A stretch of 64,000 nucleotides of DNA from Paenibacillus lycopersici (GCF_010119935.1 NZ_CP048209.1:1222001-1286000); one strand, 5' to 3'. Numbered from the stretch's first letter, positions 34,103-42,624 are shown. Translations and numbers: made by a program. Notes: a model not told the origin generated them from the letters alone.

Positions 34103-35708
34103 GAAATTCGCCGCCGAAGGGATCCTGCACGGCCAGGACTGGGGGGCGCTCGGCATCGCGTCGGTGCGGATCGCGGGCAGCGCCGCCGAAGCAAGGGCGA
34201 TGCTGCGGGATGGCCGCATCGATATTCTCGTGTGCGATATCGAAATGCCCGACGAAGACGGGCTGTCGCTGGTGCGCTGGGTCAAGGAACACTCCGCCCA
34301 TACGGAGGCGGTCTTCCTGACCTGCCATAGCGAGTTTGCCTACGCGAAGGAAGCCTTCCAGCTGAAGAGCTTCGATTATTTGCTCAAGCCGGCGGACAGC
34401 GACGAGCTGGCGGGCGTCGTGGCGCAGATGGTCGCCGCCATTCAAGAGCGCGAGGAGCAGTCGCGCGTTACGAAGCTGTACGGGGAGTACCGCGAGCTGT
34501 GGAGCAGGCAGCAGCCGATGCTTGCCGAACGATTCTGGCAGGACCTGCTGTCGCGGCGGATGCTGTCGTTCGGCGATTTCCTGGAACGGGCGCTCAAGGA
34601 TGCGCAGGTCGGACTGCTGCCCGGAGAGCGGGTGCTGCCGATATTGATCAGCGTCGAGGCATGGAAGCGTCAATTGTCGGAGCGGGAGCTCGACATGATG
34701 CAGTATGCGGTGAAGAAAGCCGCGGAGGAGCTGCTGCTGGCCGGACGGCGCGGGCATGTCGTCACGGACAAGGGCGGCGTGCCGTTCGTCATGGCGTACG
34801 CGGCGGAGACGGAGCCGGAAGCGCTCGGCGCGGACGCCTGGACGGCTGCAGGAAGCCGGTTCATCGCGGCGTGCGGCGATTACTTCTACTGCGAGGCGTC
34901 CTGCTATGTCGGCTATTGGGCGGATATCCACGATGCGCCGGAATGCTGCGACCGCTTGCGGGATATGGAGCGGAGCAATTTGACGAGCACGCATGCCGTG
35001 CATGTGTTCGAGCCGCCGGCCGTCGCTCGGGGCACGCAGTCCATAACCGGCGCGAATACGGCGGAAGCGCCGGAGACGGCGAGGCTGTCGGAGCTGCCGG
35101 GCTATATGCTGGGCGGGATGAGAGAGAAGGCCGTCTCGTACGTTCACCAGGCATGCGTCGCGCTGGAGAGCGCTCCGGTGCTGCAGCCGAAGCAGCTGGA
35201 CATGTACTACCATGACCTGCTGCAGGCGATCTATCACTTCCTTGGGTTGAAGGGGCTGAGCATCCATCAGATCCCGAACGCGCAGGCATGGATTTCGATG
35301 CCGATCCGCAGTCTGGCGCAATACAAGCATTGGGCGGTCAATCTCGTATCCGCGGCGATGGACGCCGTACGGGAGGAGAACGAGTCCGGCGGCTTCGTTC
35401 AACAGGCGCTCGCGTTCATGAAAGCCCATGTCGAGGAGGATATTTCCCGCGAGGACGTCGCCGCGCACGTGAGCCTGAATCCCGCCTACTTGTCGCGGCT
35501 CTTCAAGAAGGAGACCGGCAAGAGCCTGATCGACTACCTCATCGAGATCAAAATGAACCGGGCCAAGCAGCTGCTCGACACGACGGGCATGACGGTCAGC
35601 ATGATCGCGCAGCAGGTAGGCTACGCGAACTTCTCGCATTTCACGAAGACATTCCGGAAGCATTACGGCGTCAATCCCCAGGAGCACCGGAGCGGACGGG
35701 TGCAATAA
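34074..35708 (+). CDS. Response regulator with AraC-type DNA-binding domain (YesN family)
   Basis: The ATG at 34074 follows gggaaggaac inside the kinase gene, giving 544 residues. The receiver domain has MLIVDDEKFAAEG, phosphoacceptor D55 in ILVCDIEMPDEDG and the lysine in YLLKPADS. The long middle region (about 130-430) is typical of YesN regulators. The C-terminal AraC domain shows VAAHVSLNPAYLSRLFKKET and QQVGYANFSHFTKTFRKHYG. It is the probable activator of the importer genes at 36521-40194 and of its own operon through the shared GTSACAAAA repeats. A bidirectional terminator follows. Confidence 0.92.
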   Translation: MVNMLIVDDEKFAAEGILHGQDWGALGIASVRIAGSAAEARAMLRDGRIDILVCDIEMPDEDGLSLVRWVKEHSAHTEAVFLTCHSEFAYAKEAFQLKSFDYLLKPADSDELAGVVAQMVAAIQEREEQSRVTKLYGEYRELWSRQQPMLAERFWQDLLSRRMLSFGDFLERALKDAQVGLLPGERVLPILISVEAWKRQLSERELDMMQYAVKKAAEELLLAGRRGHVVTDKGGVPFVMAYAAETEPEALGADAWTAAGSRFIAACGDYFYCEASCYVGYWADIHDAPECCDRLRDMERSNLTSTHAVHVFEPPAVARGTQSITGANTAEAPETARLSELPGYMLGGMREKAVSYVHQACVALESAPVLQPKQLDMYYHDLLQAIYHFLGLKGLSIHQIPNAQAWISMPIRSLAQYKHWAVNLVSAAMDAVREENESGGFVQQALAFMKAHVEEDISREDVAAHVSLNPAYLSRLFKKETGKSLIDYLIEIKMNRAKQLLDTTGMTVSMIAQQVGYANFSHFTKTFRKHYGVNPQEHRSGRVQ

Positions 35709-35718
35709 CGATCACGAA

Positions 35719-35754
35719 CAAGGAGCAGCGGCCTTCGTCGGCCGCTGCTCCTTG
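35719..35754. terminator. Bidirectional terminator
   Basis: Perfect 15-bp arms caaggagcagcggcc (35719-35733) and its complement (35740-35754) have a 6-base loop. It serves the regulator gene and the convergent hypothetical gene, whose stop codon begins at 35761. Confidence 0.85.
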
Positions 35755-35760
35755 CTTTGA

Positions 35761-36306
35761 TTATTGGCCCAGCTCCGCCTGCCACGCGCCATGCAGGGCG
35801 TCGAACTTGGCGAAGATGCCGGCTTGATCCTTGATATTCCCTGTGTAGAGATCCTTCACCTGCGAGACGATCCGGTTCAACTGCAGCAGCTTCGCCTTGT
35901 CCCCGGCGGTGAGCGGCGCCGATTTCCTCAGCGCGTCGGCATAGCCGTTCTGCCAATCGAGATACCAGAAGAAAATATCGTTCATCGTCACCGCGTCCTG
36001 CGAATTGCGGATGCCCTGGTAATCCTGCAGCGTCCGGTTGGCATCCGTTAACGCCTGCTGCGTCAAGGCCAGCCACATGGACAAGCTTCGCTTCGTATCC
36101 GGATCGTCCCACTTGCCGTGCTTGCCGATATCCGCGATCGTCTGCGCCGAGGTGTTCAAGTAATAAGCCGCGATCGACGAGGAGCGGGCCAGGTGATCGG
36201 CCCTTGCCTCCCGCTCTTGATGCAGCTTCCAGCTCTGCCAGCCGGCGAAGCCGGCGGCGGCCGCCAAGAGAACGAGCAGCAGCCGATTGAAGCGGGTCAT
36301 CTTCAT
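35761..36306 (-). CDS. Hypothetical membrane-anchored extracytoplasmic protein
   Basis: The most likely start is the ATG at 36306 (or the TTG just before it), with a ggatgggag ribosome site upstream, giving about 181 residues. The frame stays open further upstream without family support. A single N-terminal membrane helix (FNRLLLVLLAAAAGFAGW) is followed by a helical outer domain rich in Asp, Gln and Trp (SMWLALTQQALTDANRTLQ, FFWYLDWQNGYADALRKS). The pattern suggests a four-helix-type bundle. I do not recognise the family. It lies between a two-component system and its probable importer target, so it may be an accessory sensor, but nothing in the sequence shows that. Confidence 0.7.
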   Translation of the reverse strand: MKMTRFNRLLLVLLAAAAGFAGWQSWKLHQEREARADHLARSSSIAAYYLNTSAQTIADIGKHGKWDDPDTKRSLSMWLALTQQALTDANRTLQDYQGIRNSQDAVTMNDIFFWYLDWQNGYADALRKSAPLTAGDKAKLLQLNRIVSQVKDLYTGNIKDQAGIFAKFDALHGAWQAELGQ

Positions 36307-36396
36307 CAATGCGATCAAACTCCCATCCTTGTATTCAAGCTTGTATAGACGCCGGGCCGACGGCAATAGTTTCGGCCGAGGCTCGTACCAATTATT

Positions 36397-36406
36397 GGGG
36401 GGGGGG
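36397..36406. repeat. Run of ten G residues
   Basis: A homopolymer of ten G lies in the divergent intergenic region, between the hypothetical membrane protein gene and the importer promoter. It begins 20 bp upstream of the first activator repeat at 36426. Such tracts are prone to length change, which could alter spacing between upstream elements. Confidence 0.8.
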
Positions 36407-36425
36407 TGTCGAGAGCGGCAAGCGA

Positions 36426-36489
36426 GTCACAAAACGACTAGCCGCAGGTGACAAAAACGGCGGTTCGCTCCCCCGGCAGCGGTTATCAT
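36426..36489 (+). promoter_or_regulatory. Direct-repeat activator site and promoter of the LplB-type importer operon
   Basis: GTCACAAAA (36426) and GTGACAAAAACGGC (36448) are 22 bp apart, and TATCAT (36484-36489) lies 36 bp after the second repeat. Both distances equal those at 32101-32164. The -35 position lacks a consensus, as expected for a promoter that needs an activator bound at the -35. Confidence 0.6.
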
Positions 36490-36520
36490 TAGGTCATCAA
36501 GCAACAGGAGGTGTCCCCCC

Positions 36521-37495
36521 TTGGCGATCGGCAAGCAAGCGGTTATGGCAGTGGAGAGGAACCGGGGGAGCAAGGCCGGGCGGCAGCGGCTGCGGAAGCT
36601 GTGGAAATACAGGGCGCTCTGGATTCTCGCGCTTCCGGGTATGCTGCTGCTGCTCGTGAACAACTATTTGCCCATGTTCGGCATCTTTCTGGCGTTCAAG
36701 GACTTGAACTTCGCGAAGGGCATCTGGGGCAGCGCCTGGAACGGTCTCGACAATTTCAAGTTCATGTTCACCACGAACGATATTTGGTACACGATCGGCC
36801 ATACGATCGGTTACAATCTGGCGTTCCTGGTCATCAACACGGTGCTGTCCGTGCTCGTCGCGCTGCTGCTGAACGAGGTTAAGAACCGGGCGATGTCCAA
36901 GTTCTATCAGAGCACGATGCTGCTGCCGCATTTTATCTCGATGGTCGTGGTGGCGTACCTGGTGTTCGGCTTCCTGAACCCGGATCTCGGCTTCATTAAC
37001 AAGTCCATCCTGGAGCCGCTCGGGCGCGAAGGCGTCTCGTGGTACATGGAACCGCAGTATTGGCCGTCTATTCTGACCGTCGTGAACGTCTGGAAGTCGG
37101 TCGGCTTCGGCTCCATCATCTACCTGGCGACGATCGTCGGCATCGACAAGGAATTTTACGAGGCCGCCATGCTCGACGGGGCCGGCAAATGGAAGCAGAT
37201 GACGAAGATTACGCTGCCGTTCCTCATTCCGGTCATCATTATCCTGACGCTGCTCGCGATCGGCCGCATTTTCAGCGCCGACTTCGGCTTGTTCTATCAG
37301 GTGACGATGAACTCGGGGATGCTCAAGAGCACGACGGAAGTCATCGACACGTACGTCTACAACGCGCTGCTCGTCTCCGGCGACACGAACCTCGCTTCGG
37401 CGGCCGGCCTGCTGCAATCCGTCGTCGGGTTCGTTCTGATCGTGTCCGTCAACTGGATCGTCAAGCAAATCAGCAGCGACAAAGGCTTATTCTAG
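36521..37495 (+). CDS. Sugar ABC importer permease (LplB type)
   Basis: The TTG at 36521 is 7 bases after a near-ideal aggaggtg and gives 324 residues. About six membrane helices are seen, including the LplB family hallmark LLLVNNYLPMFGIFLAFKDL near the N-terminus and the EAA loop FYEAAMLDGAGKWKQMTKIT. LplB/YtcP importers take up complex oligosaccharides such as uronide- or xylose-containing fragments, and in Paenibacillus they are often controlled by YesM/YesN systems. The second permease gene starts 12 bp downstream. No ATPase gene is present. Confidence 0.9.
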   Translation: MAIGKQAVMAVERNRGSKAGRQRLRKLWKYRALWILALPGMLLLLVNNYLPMFGIFLAFKDLNFAKGIWGSAWNGLDNFKFMFTTNDIWYTIGHTIGYNLAFLVINTVLSVLVALLLNEVKNRAMSKFYQSTMLLPHFISMVVVAYLVFGFLNPDLGFINKSILEPLGREGVSWYMEPQYWPSILTVVNVWKSVGFGSIIYLATIVGIDKEFYEAAMLDGAGKWKQMTKITLPFLIPVIIILTLLAIGRIFSADFGLFYQVTMNSGMLKSTTEVIDTYVYNALLVSGDTNLASAAGLLQSVVGFVLIVSVNWIVKQISSDKGLF

Positions 37496-37507
37496 GAGGT
37501 GCGCGCT

Positions 37508-38392
37508 ATGCCGGAACATAACCGGACCCATCCGTTCATCACGATTGTATTCATAGCGGGCAGCCTGGCCTGTCTCATTCCGTTCTGGCTCATCCTGATG
37601 GTTTCGCTGTCGGGACAGAACGCGCTGGCGAAGTACGGCTACAGCTTCTGGCCGAGGCAGTTCGATCTGGTGGCGTACCGTTTCCTCGCCCGCGACGCGG
37701 AGCCGATTCTGCGCTCCTTCGGCGTATCGATCGCCGTCACGGTCATCGGCACGGCGCTCAGCCTGTTCATTACTTCGGCGCTGGCGTATTCGCTGTCGCG
37801 GCAGGACTTCCCGTACCGCGGCGCCGTCAGCTTGTTCGTGCTCGTAACGATGCTCTTCGGCGGCGGGCTGCTGCCCTGGTACCTGGTCTACACGAAGTTT
37901 CTGCATGTGCAGAATACGCTGCTCGCCTTGATCGTGCCCGGCCTGCTCGGCGCGTTCAACGTCTTCATCATGCGGACGTACTTCACGACCAGCATCCCGC
38001 CGTCGCTGATCGATTCCGCGCAGATCGACGGCGCGAGCGAGTACCGCACCTACTTCAACGTCATTCTTCCGCTGTCGCTCCCGGTGCTGGCCACGATCGG
38101 GCTGTTCACCATCGTCAACTATTGGAACGATTGGTTTACGAGCCTCGTGTTCATCAGCAGCGACAAGCTGTACAACCTGCAGTATTTCTTGTACAACACC
38201 TTAATGAACGCCCAGTACCTGCAGTCGGTTGCGGACAAAGCGCATATCGACGTCTCGTCCATGCAGGTGCAGCCGCTCGAGGAGCTTCGAATGGCGATGG
38301 CCGTCATCGCGGTCGTGCCGGTGGCGCTGGTGTTCCCGTTCCTGCAGAAGTATTTCGTCAAGGGCCTGACGATCGGCGCGGTAAAAGGCTAG
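37508..38392 (+). CDS. Sugar ABC importer permease (YtcP/MalG type)
   Basis: The ATG at 37508 is 7 bases after aggaggt, giving 294 residues (an upstream GTG at 37499 lies inside the ribosome site). Six membrane segments and an EAA-like loop (LIDSAQIDGASEYRTYFNVI) are visible. The C-terminal QKYFVKGLTIGAVKG is the typical end of this permease group. It would form the heterodimeric channel with the previous gene product. The 137-bp gap before the binding-protein gene holds no clear hairpin. Confidence 0.9.
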   Translation: MPEHNRTHPFITIVFIAGSLACLIPFWLILMVSLSGQNALAKYGYSFWPRQFDLVAYRFLARDAEPILRSFGVSIAVTVIGTALSLFITSALAYSLSRQDFPYRGAVSLFVLVTMLFGGGLLPWYLVYTKFLHVQNTLLALIVPGLLGAFNVFIMRTYFTTSIPPSLIDSAQIDGASEYRTYFNVILPLSLPVLATIGLFTIVNYWNDWFTSLVFISSDKLYNLQYFLYNTLMNAQYLQSVADKAHIDVSSMQVQPLEELRMAMAVIAVVPVALVFPFLQKYFVKGLTIGAVKG

Positions 38393-38529
38393 TGCTGCGC
38401 GGCCGTTTCCGGTTTGCTCCGCAACGAAACTACCCGCGCTGCCTGCGACGGCGACAGCCGAATCCTTATGCCGCGGCCGGATAGCGATAGATGTATACCA
38501 AGCAACATTCATAATGGGAGGCTACAGAC

Positions 38530-40194
38530 ATGAACAAGGGTAAGAGAGGGTCATTATGGGTCGCGGCGCTTCTGCTCTCCTTCTCGCTGACGGCGGCGGG
38601 CTGCGGGGGTAACGGCGGCAATAACGGCGGATCGTCGAATGCATCGGCCGGCGGCAATGCGCAGACGAAGGGGAACGCGGACGGCGACGCTCAAGCCGGG
38701 GCGAACGACGCGGCGGCGAACAATGCCGGAGCGGGCGATGCCGCAGCGAAACCGCTGGATCCGTACGAAGTCGTCATGGTCTATCCGGACGGCAAGCAGA
38801 ACGATCTCGGCGCCGTGCAGTCCGCGATGAACGATTATTTGAAGCAAACGTACCCGGACATGAACATGACGGTCAAATTAAACCCGATCGATTGGAGCGC
38901 CTACGCGGATAAGCTCAATCTGATGATGTCCTCGGGCGAGAAATTCGACCTGCTCTGGACGGCCAACTGGATGAACTTCGAGACGCAGGTCAACAAGGGC
39001 GCGCTGCTGCCGCTCGACGATCTGGTCGATCAGTACGGCCCGGACATCAAATCGGCGGAGGGCGACCTGCTTGACGGCGCCAAGCGCAACGGCAAGCTGT
39101 ACGGCATCCACGTTCACCAGGAGCTCGGCAACCCGCAAGGCATCGCGCTGCGGAAGGACCTCGTAGACAAGTACCATATCGATCTGACGCCGCTGCAATC
39201 GGGCGAGTTCAAGGATTTGGAGCCGATCTTGAAGACGATCAAGGACAACGAGCCGGGCGTGACGCCGGCCGTCGGACCCGCATTCCCGCTCGGCGCCTAC
39301 TTCGGCTCCGGCAGCATGGAGAGCATCATCGGGCCGGTCGGCCTCGATCAGCGCGACACGAATCCGGACGACACGTACAAGGTCGTCGATATGTACGAAA
39401 CGCCGCGCTACATGGAGCTGGCGAAGCTGACACACGACTGGTACAAAGCGGGCTACATCAACAAGGATGCGACGACGCCGGGCGTCGACATTTGGAAGAA
39501 GTTCCAGGCGAAGACGGCGTTCGCGGCGATCGGCACGGATCTCGAGATCGTGAAGGACATGGCGATCGGCAAGCCTTCCCTGATGGCGGGCAAGAGCGCC
39601 CAGCTCGGCATGGATATCATCCAGGTGCCGATGAACATCGACCGGCTGCATACGTCGAAGCTGTCCGCGACGCTGCAGGCCGTCTCGCAGACGTCCAAGG
39701 ATCCGGCGCGCGCCATGATGCTGCTCGACCTATTCTATAAGGATCAGAAGCTGCTCACGCTGTTCAACTACGGGGTCGAGGGCACGCATTACGCGCTGAA
39801 CAACGGCCAGATCGACCTGCCGCAGGGCAAGACGAAGGACAACGTCGGCTTCTACCATGACAACCAGTGGATGCTCGGCAATCAAATGCTGGACTTCACC
39901 CGCGTCGGCGAGGATCCGAACAAATACCAGAATTACGAACAGTTCAACGAGATGGTCAAGAGCCAGCCGTCTCCGCTCATCGGCTTCGTCTTCGACTCCG
40001 AGCCGGTGAAGAACGAGCTGATCGCCGTTTCGAAAGTACAGAGCACGTTCGATCCGGGGCTGCAATCCGGGCAGCTGGATCCGGAAACCGATCTGCCGAA
40101 GATGATCGGCAAGCTGAAGGCGGCCGGACTCGACAAGGTGCTCGCCGAAGCGCAGAAGCAGATTGACGCTTGGCGTGCCGCGAACGGCAAATAA
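38530..40194 (+). CDS. Sugar ABC importer, large substrate-binding lipoprotein (LplA/YtcQ type)
   Basis: The 554-residue protein has a lipoprotein signal with lipobox SLTAAGC (Cys22) and an Asn/Ala/Gly-rich linker to about residue 75. The binding fold then follows (VVMVYPDGKQNDLGAVQSAM, YADKLNLMMSSGEKFDLLWT). The DUF3502-like C-terminal part (FVFDSEPVKNELIAVSKV) is typical of the long binding proteins paired with LplB permeases. It is the last importer gene. A ribosome site (gggaggctacag) precedes the ATG. The cargo is probably an oligosaccharide, identity unknown. Confidence 0.9.
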   Translation: MNKGKRGSLWVAALLLSFSLTAAGCGGNGGNNGGSSNASAGGNAQTKGNADGDAQAGANDAAANNAGAGDAAAKPLDPYEVVMVYPDGKQNDLGAVQSAMNDYLKQTYPDMNMTVKLNPIDWSAYADKLNLMMSSGEKFDLLWTANWMNFETQVNKGALLPLDDLVDQYGPDIKSAEGDLLDGAKRNGKLYGIHVHQELGNPQGIALRKDLVDKYHIDLTPLQSGEFKDLEPILKTIKDNEPGVTPAVGPAFPLGAYFGSGSMESIIGPVGLDQRDTNPDDTYKVVDMYETPRYMELAKLTHDWYKAGYINKDATTPGVDIWKKFQAKTAFAAIGTDLEIVKDMAIGKPSLMAGKSAQLGMDIIQVPMNIDRLHTSKLSATLQAVSQTSKDPARAMMLLDLFYKDQKLLTLFNYGVEGTHYALNNGQIDLPQGKTKDNVGFYHDNQWMLGNQMLDFTRVGEDPNKYQNYEQFNEMVKSQPSPLIGFVFDSEPVKNELIAVSKVQSTFDPGLQSGQLDPETDLPKMIGKLKAAGLDKVLAEAQKQIDAWRAANGK

Positions 40195-40254
40195 GCGGCA
40201 GGCGCCGCTGACGTCGCTGTGAGACGGTAGCGGCGCACAGGGAGAATCGCAACG

Positions 40255-40295
40255 AGCCTTCCAATCCCAAGCTGTGCAGGATTGGAAGGCTCTTT
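40255..40295 (+). terminator. Terminator after the binding-protein gene
   Basis: Perfect 13-bp arms agccttccaatcc (40255-40267) and ggattggaaggct (40279-40291) are followed by cttt. Read-through to the oxidoreductase gene is possible because the tail is short. Confidence 0.75.
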
Positions 40296-40358
40296 GCAAG
40301 TGGCTGCGGTCCGGGTTGGCGGAAAAGCTGCCGCAGGGAAGGAATTCGGCCCGAAAGC

Positions 40359-40797
40359 GCAGTAGACTTGCAAAGAACCTTACACACCTGCTGCAGAATA
40401 GCAAAAAAGTCGAAAAGCTGCCATTCGGGCAACTTAACTCGCCGCAGACCGGCAAAGTGTCGATAAAGTTGTCATTCGGACAACTTTGCCCGCCGAAGAC
40501 CTGCAAAAGTGTCGATAAAGTTGTCATTCGGACAACTTTACCCGCCGAAGACCTGCAAAAGTGTCGATAAAGTTGCTATTCGGACAGCTTTGCCCGCCGA
40601 AGATCTGCAAAAGTGTCGATAAAGTTGTCATTCGGACAACTTTGCCCGCCGAAGACGGTCGTAAAAGCCGTGAAATCCTTCCCAGAGGCAGAAATTCGCA
40701 GCCTCATGTGGAGCAAAGCGGCGAATTCCTTCCCAAAGGCAGGAATTCATACCGAAAGCGGCCCTCTGGCCGGAAAAAGCTGCCGCAGGTAGAAATT
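40359..40797. repeat. 52-bp hairpin-repeat array 1 with end module
   Basis: Four units with an exact 52-bp period (aaagttg at 40465, 40517, 40569 and 40621) follow a degenerate one (aaagctg at 40414). Each unit carries the hairpin aaagttgt...acaacttt. The left flank (40359-40417, gcagtag.cttgcaaagaac onward) is homologous to the reverse complement of 57505-57562 at the right end of array 2. The right part (40670-40797) holds a second type of unit with a gaattcct/aggaattc hairpin. No coding potential is supported. Confidence 0.85.
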
Positions 40798-40819
40798 CAT
40801 TTCAAAGGAGAATAGGAGC

Positions 40820-41872
40820 ATGACAACATACCGAATCGGATTGATCGGCCTGGGCGGCATGGCCCAGGCGCATATCAGGTGGCTTGCGGAGGCCGGCGGG
40901 CGGTTCCGGCTCGTCGCCGTCAGCGACGTCAATCCGCAGGCGCTGGCCGCCATCGGGGCGAAGCACGGCATCGCGGAAGGGAAGCGGTACGCGGACTTCG
41001 CGCAGCTGATCGCGGACCCCGACGTCGATGCCGTCGTCTCGGCGACGCCGAACGACGTGCACGCGGCGATCGTGCGCGCCTGCCTGGAGGCGGGCAAGCC
41101 GTTCATGGCGGAGAAGCCGTTCACCCGCGACTTCGCGGAGGCGGTGCCGCTGCTTGCGCTTTACGAGCGGCGGCCTGTCCCGGCGATGATCGGCTTCACC
41201 TACCGGTACACGCCGGCGTTCCGCTACGCGCGCGAGCTGGTGCGCAGCGGGCGGATCGGCGCGGTGCGCAGCTTCGCCAGCCAATATTTGCAAGGCTGGG
41301 GGGCTGCCCTCTACAACGGGCCGTTCGTCTGGCGGTTCGATAAGACCGTAACGGGCACCGGCGCGCTCGGCGACCTGGGCTCCCATATGATCGACTTGGC
41401 GCGCTTCCTCTTCGGGGAGTTCGAGGAGCTGTCCGCGCAGATGCGGACGATCGTTCCGGCGCGTCCGGATCCGCGGACCGGCGAGCCGGTCCGCGTAGAG
41501 GTCGACGATTTCGTCAGCTTCCAGGCGCGCATGACCGGCGGCGTCATGGGCGTGTTCCAATCGTCGCGCAACGCGGTAGGCTCGGGCAACCAGCACGAAA
41601 TGTCCGTGTACGGCGACATCGGCACGATCCATGCCTCGACGCTGGACGCCGATCATCTGGTGCTCGTTCGCGAGGATGAGGAAGGCCGGATATCGCGTTC
41701 GCTGCTCGAGGTGCCGGATCGCTGCAAAGCGACGCAGTACGAGGATTTCCTGGCTATGCTGGACGGCGCGCCGACGGACGGACTGCCCGGCATCATCGAC
41801 GGTTATCGGAATCAAGCGGTGATGGAAGCGGTCATTCGGGCGAGCGAGACGCGCAGCGTGGTAGAACTGTAA
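40820..41872 (+). CDS. Gfo/Idh/MocA-family oxidoreductase
   Basis: The 350-residue NAD(P)-dependent oxidoreductase has the Rossmann start YRIGLIGLGGMAQAHIRWLA, the catalytic lysine in PFMAEKPFTRD and the conserved histidine in GALGDLGSHMIDLARFLFGE. The C-terminal beta domain is complete. Family members oxidise or reduce sugars, inositols or sugar acids. The position after an LplB-type importer suggests it converts the imported sugar or its product. The ribosome site aaaggag-aataggagc supports the ATG. The 52-bp repeat array lies between it and the importer, so co-transcription is uncertain. Confidence 0.88.
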   Translation: MTTYRIGLIGLGGMAQAHIRWLAEAGGRFRLVAVSDVNPQALAAIGAKHGIAEGKRYADFAQLIADPDVDAVVSATPNDVHAAIVRACLEAGKPFMAEKPFTRDFAEAVPLLALYERRPVPAMIGFTYRYTPAFRYARELVRSGRIGAVRSFASQYLQGWGAALYNGPFVWRFDKTVTGTGALGDLGSHMIDLARFLFGEFEELSAQMRTIVPARPDPRTGEPVRVEVDDFVSFQARMTGGVMGVFQSSRNAVGSGNQHEMSVYGDIGTIHASTLDADHLVLVREDEEGRISRSLLEVPDRCKATQYEDFLAMLDGAPTDGLPGIIDGYRNQAVMEAVIRASETRSVVEL

Positions 41873-41939
41873 CGAACGAAACGGAGCAAGCGGCCAGCGT
41901 CCGGAACGGCCGTCTCGCGCAGCGTCATTAGGATCCAAG

Positions 41940-41967
41940 AGCCCTTGCAGCTTAGGCCGCAAGGGCT
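41940..41967. terminator. Hairpin agcccttgc/gcaagggct, copy 1
   Basis: The stem of 9 bp is the probable terminator of the oxidoreductase gene. A nearly identical hairpin with a longer stem lies at 42397-42431, so the two bracket element B. Confidence 0.7.
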
Positions 41968-42138
41968 TAGATTGTTCAGAACTATACGCGGCTTCGAGCA
42001 GGCTCGCGGCAAACCGCGTCCTGGAGCACGAACGGATCCTGTTGGCGCTTCGCCGGCATGGCAGGGATGACTGTTACCGTTTCGAACCAGGCGGTTCCAT
42101 GACGGCTGGCTCACGATGCGTCCATTGATGCAAGGAAG

Positions 42139-42317
42139 CGGACAGGAGATCCGTTAGTCGCTGCTTTATCGCGTTTTTTCGTGTGCTGGCGGACAAGAGA
42201 TCCGCTATATCCGCTGATTAGCCTGTTTTCGATGTCATTCGGGGACGTTAACGGATCCTGTGTCCATTTGCTACCCCGAGTAGCCTGATTTCGTCAAAAT
42301 AGCGGAACCTCTGTCCG
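42139..42317. repeat. Four-box inverted element, copy B
   Basis: Boxes close to CGGACAGGAGATCCGTTA lie at 42139-42156 and 42190-42207 (51 bp apart) and inverted at 42249-42266 and 42300-42317 (51 bp apart), with 59 bp between the inner starts. The centre (42226-42246) is the exact reverse complement of 53237-53257 in copy C, 21 bases long, so B and C are inserted in opposite orientation. It sits in a 750-bp gene-free gap. Confidence 0.9.
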
Positions 42318-42396
42318 GCAGTCTTGGAGAGGGGGATCTTTCCTTTCAATAGATGCGGAGATGCGGCCTATTCGGCGCCGTAATTTCTCGACAGCC

Positions 42397-42431
42397 AAGA
42401 GCCCTTGCAAGCTTAGGCCGCAAGGGCTCTT
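42397..42431. terminator. Hairpin agcccttgc/gcaagggct, copy 2
   Basis: The perfect 12-bp arms aagagcccttgc (42397-42408) and gcaagggctctt (42420-42431) repeat the hairpin at 41940 almost exactly, including the loop gcttaggcc. The 42432-42624 stretch after it holds only short AT-containing palindromic phrases (gcgttataat twice, gatcgatcgcg). Confidence 0.65.
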
Positions 42432-42624
42432 ATGCATGGCAGGAAGGGATAGCGGGACCCGATCTGGAAATACAAGAACATAGAGCTTTCGCGTTATAAT
42501 CCGCGTTATAATCATAGATACGATCGATCGCGGATACGATCAATCGCGCGATCGCGCATGAGGCGGAATGCCGCCGAATGATCGCATGACGTCGAATCAT
42601 CGTATGCTCGCAGGAGGAACGCTT

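Noticed and set aside
33597-35705. Opposite-strand frame of 702 codons over the response regulator
   Set aside because: The composition is typical of a shadow frame, and both plus-strand genes beneath it are complete and recognisable.
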